Source of the DNA: CAWAWP01 sp963841205
GTDB taxonomy: Bacteria > Chloroflexota > Ktedonobacteria > Ktedonobacterales > JADMIN01
Assembly: GCA_963841205.1 (NCBI GenBank)
Contig: CAWJCH010000003.1
Coordinates: 372,001-436,000, forward strand
DNA length: 64,000 nucleotides
Reading direction: 5' to 3'
In this document: positions 59,459 through 64,000 of the stretch, piece after piece
Layout of the letters: each line of letters opens with the position of its first letter
How positions within the stretch are numbered: the stretch's first letter is position 1
Program-made: the position numbers and the translations under genes
Notes under the pieces: generated by a model
Databases searched by the model: none
What the model was told of the DNA's origin: nothing
What the model saw: the letters and a program-made list of their open reading frames with translations, nothing else

Positions 59459-60610
59459 TCACAGCGCCGCGCGGACGCGCTCGCCGATGCCGCGCAGCCG
59501 CTCGACCGTCTCGTTGGCGAAGACGAGGCGCAGATGTCGCGCGCCGTTGGCCTCGCCCCAGCCGTCCATCGGCGTCGCGGCGATCGCGGCCTTCGTGAAG
59601 AAGCGCTCGGCCAGCTCGGCTCCGCTCATCCCCAGGCGATCCGCGTCGATCAGCAGCGACCACCCGCCGCCGGGATGCATCACCGGGAGGCCATCCAACT
59701 CGGCGAGGATTAGATCGCGCCGTGCCTGCCAGATTGCCGTCGCCGCCGCCACGTCCTCGTCGCCCATCTCCAGCGCAACAGCGGCGGCCTCCTGCGCGAT
59801 GCCGACCGGCACCACCACGTTGCCCATCGAGACCAGCGCCAGGTCTGGCACGAGGCTCTCCGGCGCGACGATCCAGCCCACCCGCCAGCCGATCATGCGC
59901 AGCTCTTTGGAGGCCGAGCCGACGGTGACGACGCGCTCCGCCATGCCGGGCAGCGCGGCGGGTGAGATGACGGGGCGATTGTCGAAGAGGACGCGCTCCA
60001 TCGCCGTATCATTGACCAGCCAGAGCCGCCGCTCGCGCACAATCTTGGCGATCGCCTCCCAGTCCTCCTGCTCAAGATACGCCCCCGACGGCATGGATGG
60101 GCTCATCAGTAGGAACGCTCGCGTCTTCGTCGTTACCGCGCGCCGCAGTTCCTCACGATCCAGCGCCCAGCGATGCCCCTCGGCGACGAATGGCACCAGC
60201 CGCGGCACGCCACCCGCTAGCCGCACGCGGTTGATCAGCCCGATATACGTCGGATCGGTCAGGATCACCTCGTCGCCGACCTCGATCGTGGCCAGCAGCA
60301 CGTTGAGGATGCCTGAAAGCCCCCCGGCGGCGATCACGACGTTGCGCTCGCCGTCATAGGGCACGCCGCTCAGCCGCGAGACGTGCGCCGCCACCGCGTC
60401 GCGCAGCCGTCGCTGCCCCACGAACGGCAGGTAGCTGTTGTTACGATCCTCGGCGATGGCGTCTCGCGTGACTGCGAGCACGCTGGGGTGCGGCGGCACG
60501 TCCGTGTCGAGGTTCTCCAGACGCAACAGGTCCGCCCCCGCCGCGTCGGCGCGGTTGCTCATCGCGTCCACGCCGATCCCCGCCATGCCTGCCAAGCGCG
60601 CCGGTCGCAT
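59459..60610 (-). CDS. PLP-dependent aminotransferase (class I/II)
   Basis: A 383-residue fold-type I enzyme. The PLP Lys is in TVGSASKELRMIGWRVGW, and the conserved Asn and Asp are in YLPFVGQRRLRDAVA…VNDTAME. FLLMSPSMPSGAYL is the usual 'NP-x-NP-x-G' region with changes (P-S-M-P-S-G). The C-terminal domain ends in FANETVERLRGIGERV. GGAGGG precedes the ATG at 60610. It is between folC and larC on the same strand; the substrate is unknown. Confidence 0.9.
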   Translation of the reverse strand: MRPARLAGMAGIGVDAMSNRADAAGADLLRLENLDTDVPPHPSVLAVTRDAIAEDRNNSYLPFVGQRRLRDAVAAHVSRLSGVPYDGERNVVIAAGGLSGILNVLLATIEVGDEVILTDPTYIGLINRVRLAGGVPRLVPFVAEGHRWALDREELRRAVTTKTRAFLLMSPSMPSGAYLEQEDWEAIAKIVRERRLWLVNDTAMERVLFDNRPVISPAALPGMAERVVTVGSASKELRMIGWRVGWIVAPESLVPDLALVSMGNVVVPVGIAQEAAAVALEMGDEDVAAATAIWQARRDLILAELDGLPVMHPGGGWSLLIDADRLGMSGAELAERFFTKAAIAATPMDGWGEANGARHLRLVFANETVERLRGIGERVRAAL

Positions 60611-60738
60611 CGCCTTCCCTCCTCGCCGTCAGGAGCCGATCACCTCATCAGCCGCGAATGATCCCTCACGGCCCCTTCTCCGTATAAACCTCGACGCACG
60701 GCACCCCCAGGCGTGGCCTCAGCCACCGGCCCACCAAT

Positions 60739-62139
60739 TTAGTGATCCGCCCCCGCGATCTCGATCGCCCGCGCGGCCTCTTCCGAGCGCGCGGCGAAGG
60801 CCCGCAACGCTTCGCCCGCCAGGTAGAGCGAGCCGGAGACGCAGACGAGATCGCGCGGACTCGCGTCGGCTAGCGCGGCGGCTACAGCGGAGCGGGTATC
60901 CGCTTCAGGCACAACTTCGAGATCGGGCGCGGCGCGGTGCAGCGCCTCCGCCACGTCGCTTGTCGGCATCGCGCGCGGGTGGGCGACGGCGGTGATGTAG
61001 ACGCGGTTCACGCCGGCGCGGGCGATCTCCCCGGTCATGCTCGCCACATCCTTGTCGGCCAGCGGACCGAAGATCAGCAGCAGCCGGTCCCAGGTGAAGT
61101 GCCGGCGCAGCGCAGCGAAGAGTTTTTCGAAAGAGTCGCCGTTGTGCGCGCCGTCCACGATCTGCCATGGCGCGCGCCCGACGAGCTGCAGACGCGCCGG
61201 CCAGCGCGTCTCGCGCAATCCCGCGCGAATCGCCTCTTCCGCGACCACGATGCCGCTCGCGCGCAGCCCCTCAACGGCGGCGACCGCGGCGGTGGCGTTC
61301 TCAAGCTGATGCAGGCCGAGCAGCGCCAACTCAAGGTCGCGGTAGGTCCCGTTCGGCGTCTCCAGATCGAAGCGCTGGCGATCCTCGAAGGCAGCACCGG
61401 CCGTGTAGCGGTAGGCGAAGCGCGCAGCATCCGACGCCTCTGCCGGGCCCACCCGCGTGACCGGCGCGCCGCGCTCGGCGGCGATCCGCGTGATGACCTC
61501 CACGGCCTCCGGCGCCTGAGCAGAGGTCACTAGCGGGACGCCTGGCTTGACGATCCCCGCCTTCTCGCCCGCGATCTCGCCGAGCGTGTTGCCGAGGACG
61601 GCCATGTGGTCGTAGCTGATCGAGGTGATGACGGTGATCAGCGGCTCGACGACGTTGGTGGCGTCCAGCCGCCCGCCCAGGCCGACCTCGATCACGGCGT
61701 GCTCAGCGCCCGCCGCGCGGAAGTAGGCGAAGGCCAACGCCGTCGCGACCTCGTAGGTGATGTACGCGCCGAGGCGGTCGCCGGTCTGCGCCACCGCCGC
61801 CTGGAGTGCCGGCATCAGCGCGACGATCTCCTCCGGCGTTACCAGCGTCCCATTCACGCGCATGCGCTCGCGGAACGTATGCAGATCGGGCTGCGAATAG
61901 AGCCCCGCGAGAACCCTCGCCGCCTGGAGGATCGCGGCGATCATCGCCGAGGTCGAGCCTTTGCCCTTCGTCCCGGCCACGTGCGTGACGCCATACGCCT
62001 GCTGCGGATCGCCCAGCGCGGCGAGCAGCGCCCGCTCACGCGCCAGGTTATCCTCGCGGTCGCGGACGAACGCGCCAGTTCGCTCCGTGTCGCTGAACGC
62101 ATAGAGCCAGGCTAGCGCCTCGGGATAGCTCGTGATCAC
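60739..62139 (-). CDS. folC: Folylpolyglutamate synthase / dihydrofolate synthase
   Basis: A 466-residue Mur-ligase-type enzyme that adds glutamate to folates. The ATP loop GTKGKGSTS, the second region SISYDHMAVLGNTLGEIAGEKAGI, and the C-terminal VDGAHN and GPLADKDVASM motifs are all present. GTG at 62139 with GGAGGG upstream is preferred over an ATG at 62181. A dihydropteroate synthase gene lies at the end of the window, so folate genes are clustered here, separated by a membrane protein on the other strand. Confidence 0.94.
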   Translation of the reverse strand: MITSYPEALAWLYAFSDTERTGAFVRDREDNLARERALLAALGDPQQAYGVTHVAGTKGKGSTSAMIAAILQAARVLAGLYSQPDLHTFRERMRVNGTLVTPEEIVALMPALQAAVAQTGDRLGAYITYEVATALAFAYFRAAGAEHAVIEVGLGGRLDATNVVEPLITVITSISYDHMAVLGNTLGEIAGEKAGIVKPGVPLVTSAQAPEAVEVITRIAAERGAPVTRVGPAEASDAARFAYRYTAGAAFEDRQRFDLETPNGTYRDLELALLGLHQLENATAAVAAVEGLRASGIVVAEEAIRAGLRETRWPARLQLVGRAPWQIVDGAHNGDSFEKLFAALRRHFTWDRLLLIFGPLADKDVASMTGEIARAGVNRVYITAVAHPRAMPTSDVAEALHRAAPDLEVVPEADTRSAVAAALADASPRDLVCVSGSLYLAGEALRAFAARSEEAARAIEIAGADH

Positions 62140-62164
62140 ATCTGCCCTCCGCTCCGTTCGCCGA

Positions 62165-62170
62165 AGTATA
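62165..62170 (-). promoter_or_regulatory. Possible -10 box TATACT of folC
   Basis: TATACT on the minus strand lies about 26 bp before the folC GTG. No clear -35 box is visible, so this is tentative. Confidence 0.3.
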
Positions 62171-62386
62171 GCACTCGGCACGCCGGGCGAATCGTCACTG
62201 CCATTGCTTGGGGCCGAGTGCCCTCACCTCGCAGCTTGTGCATCACCGCCACGTTGTCTTATTATCTTAACGGCTCAGTATCATTGAGGTGCATGCTCAC
62301 GGCGACGGGGTTTCCCTCTTCGCACACCTTTCTGCCACTGCGCACGTCGCCCAGTGCGCCGGCCGTTCGCCAGAAATGAGTGCCAC

Positions 62387-63703
62387 ATGGCGATGCTCTC
62401 CACGCCCATGCAGACCCCGCTGCTGCCACCAGCGCGTATCACGCTCCCTATCCTCGTGCTTGGCGGATACGCCGCCTTGCTCATTACCGGCTACGACACG
62501 CAGTTAGGTACGGTCCGCGCCCTGCCCCTGTACGCCTTTCTGTGCATACTCTTACTGGTCCTCCAGATCGCGATCTCGCGGCAGCAATCCGTCCTACGCG
62601 TTTTCTACGTCCTCGTCAGCAGCGCGTTTGCCATCATCTATGCCGGAGAACGCGCGTTTGGCCCCCAAACCAACGGCAACTTCACGAAGAGCCCCTATAC
62701 CTACATCGTCATCAATACGCTCCTGCTCATCGTCTTTGTCGTGGACGTGATCGGGCGGCGGCTCGACCGCCGAGGAAGCGCCGCGACACCGGGCGGTGCA
62801 CAATCCACTAGAGGGACTCAGGCCCCTCCCGGCGGGTACGGCGCCCTCGCCACGGATTTCGCTGGGCTCGCCATTCTGTTCTATCTCTCATGGTTCATCC
62901 TCGACCTCCTGGGGCCTCAGACCATCCTCCATGCCTTCGGCCTCGGGAACGCGACCCCATACGTGACGGTCGATCTTCGGCAGGCTCTGGGGCTTTCCAA
63001 CCTACCGGGGAACATCGCGCTCCTCCAAGACCTTGATCTCGTCCTCGGCTACGGAGCGACCGCGGTGACGCTGCTGCTCCTTGGCCTGGTCGGCATCCTC
63101 GCAGTGTCCGGTGCGCAAGGCGCGAGCGTACAGGCGCCCGATGGGGCGCAGAGTAGTTTCAGCGGGAACCTGCGTAACGTCATCGTCGCCTCGGGTAATG
63201 GCGTGCTGCTCGCACTCCGCCTCGTGCTTGGTCCGCTGGTGTGGCTCATACCTGCCTTCAGCATGACGGCGCTTGCCCAGGGAGTGACCGCGTATCTCGC
63301 TGCGTCGGCGCGGGTGACGAGCGGCGACGTCCTCGATCTCTTCAATCCCGTGAGCACAACGAGCATACAGAACATCCCGACCGGATTAGGCAACCTGGGA
63401 TGGGGTTTCCTGGCGATCGCGGCGGTGATCTTCTCCGTTGCACTGGTGGAGCATGACGCGGCGGTGCTGCGGCGCACGCTGGCGATTTTCTTAGTCGGCG
63501 GTCGCGCCCTCGGGGTAACGCTGGCGTTCTTCCTCTACAGCCTTGCCGCGCTCAACGCCTTCGTCTTGTCCCTCACGACGAACAAGACGGAGCCGTTCCA
63601 GGTGGGCGCGGCGGGCGTGATCGCCCTGCTCATCACCGTGGGATTCGTGGCCGTGCCCGCGAGGAGCCGCATGCAGGCCAAGGTGCCGACACTCGTGGGC
63701 TAA
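62387..63703 (+). CDS. Polytopic membrane protein, about ten helices, unknown
   Basis: A roughly 438-residue protein. Four helices lie in the first 125 residues (ITLPILVLGGYAALLITG; LYAFLCILLLVLQIAI; VLVSSAFAIIYAG; YIVINTLLLIVFVVDVIG). They are followed by a short polar linker (about 130-160), then six or more helices to the end. A Gly-rich middle and a C-terminal FFLYSLAALNAFVLSLTT helix are visible. I recognise no family. The start is uncertain: ATG 62387, ATG 62393 or GTG 62354, none with a strong ribosome site. It lies between folC and folP on the opposite strand. Confidence 0.6.
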   Translation: MAMLSTPMQTPLLPPARITLPILVLGGYAALLITGYDTQLGTVRALPLYAFLCILLLVLQIAISRQQSVLRVFYVLVSSAFAIIYAGERAFGPQTNGNFTKSPYTYIVINTLLLIVFVVDVIGRRLDRRGSAATPGGAQSTRGTQAPPGGYGALATDFAGLAILFYLSWFILDLLGPQTILHAFGLGNATPYVTVDLRQALGLSNLPGNIALLQDLDLVLGYGATAVTLLLLGLVGILAVSGAQGASVQAPDGAQSSFSGNLRNVIVASGNGVLLALRLVLGPLVWLIPAFSMTALAQGVTAYLAASARVTSGDVLDLFNPVSTTSIQNIPTGLGNLGWGFLAIAAVIFSVALVEHDAAVLRRTLAIFLVGGRALGVTLAFFLYSLAALNAFVLSLTTNKTEPFQVGAAGVIALLITVGFVAVPARSRMQAKVPTLVG

Positions 63704-63746
63704 CCTCGCCGCTAGGCACCTCGGTGCCGAAACACGCGCTGCGCGG

Positions 63747-64000
63747 CTACGAGCCCGCCGTAAACCCGCGCACCACGGCGTCCGTCATCTTGACCACGCG
63801 CGCCATCTGCTTCACGTCGTGTACACGCACGATGTCGGCGCCGTTCGCGATCGCCAGCGTCACCGTCGCCGCCGTGCCCTCCAGCCGATCATCGACGGGC
63901 GTGCCAAGCACCAAGCCGATGTGCGACTTGCGCGAGGTGCCGACCAGCAGGGGACGCCCAAAGGCGCGCAGCTCCGCCAGCCGCCCCAGCACGCGCAGAT
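63747..64000 (-). CDS. folP: Dihydropteroate synthase, C-terminal part (runs off the window)
   Basis: The C-terminal 83 residues of FolP, which joins p-aminobenzoate to the pterin pyrophosphate. RPLLVGTSRKSHIG has the conserved Ser-Arg-Lys of the pterin/phosphate site, and LAIANGADIVRVHDVKQM has the R-x-H-D-V end motif of the TIM barrel. The N-terminal part lies beyond 64000. Confidence 0.93.
   Translation of the reverse strand, partial: LRVLGRLAELRAFGRPLLVGTSRKSHIGLVLGTPVDDRLEGTAATVTLAIANGADIVRVHDVKQMARVVKMTDAVVRGFTAGS

Noticed and set aside
1..64000. tRNA or rRNA genes
   Set aside because: No stretch looked like one on reading. A tRNA scan would be needed to exclude them fully.

Overview
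The window is a GC-rich bacterial chromosome segment with short intergenic gaps and ATG, GTG and possibly TTG starts. It contains 'DVWAVG…EHWNG' beta-propeller repeats, tandem FemAB-like transferases, YflT/PRC/BON envelope-stress proteins, a SigA-like sigma factor and CydAB. This mix fits a Chloroflexota lineage (Ktedonobacteria or Thermomicrobia type). That is an inference from gene content, not a placement. I saw no rRNA, tRNA or CRISPR array.

Layout. 1-5 kb: MMPL exporter with MarR regulator, a Nudix/DinB pair, and a MEDS sensory protein with a long leader. 5.5-10.5 kb: a methyltransferase-like gene, a beta-propeller gene broken by two amber codons, and two tandem FemAB transferases. 10.6-13.7 kb: divergent MMPL exporter and TetR regulator. 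14-19.4 kb: response regulator, YtxH protein, divergent quinone oxidoreductase/MarR pair with a clear operator region, two EamA permeases, and a GntR regulator behind a 33-bp palindrome. 19.5-24.6 kb: decayed mobile DNA, namely an integrase relic and an ISL3-type element (37-bp inverted repeats, 8-bp target duplication) itself interrupted by a 134-bp MITE-like element, then a frameshifted RidA gene. 24.6-37.8 kb: a GT-C membrane protein, a LacI-HTH/GH1 beta-glucosidase fusion, acyl-CoA synthetase, sigma factor, a DUF2520 protein, cytochrome bd oxidase CydAB, and an MBL-fold hydrolase. 38-46 kb: a PoxB-like thiamine-diphosphate enzyme with about fifteen single-base indels, a cluster of YflT/PRC stress proteins (one with a 66-bp tandem repeat), and a LysE exporter behind a complete transcription attenuator. 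46-50 kb: small unrecognised genes and sparse DNA. 50-64 kb: ordinary housekeeping genes (BON, phosphoesterase, epimerases, ClpP, XRE, AI-2E, LarC, aminotransferase, FolC, partial FolP).

How genes work together. Four regulator/transporter or regulator/enzyme pairs (MMPL-MarR, MMPL-TetR, oxidoreductase-MarR, EamA-GntR) look like separate detoxification or export circuits; operator-like palindromes are visible for three. CydAB next to a pyruvate-oxidase-like gene suggests a quinone-linked aerobic route, although the oxidase gene is broken in this sequence. FolC and FolP flank a membrane protein and together represent folate synthesis.

The strongest candidates for something undescribed are the LacI-HTH/beta-glucosidase fusion (27.7-29.4 kb) and the leader-peptide attenuator in front of the LysE exporter (45.37-45.60 kb).
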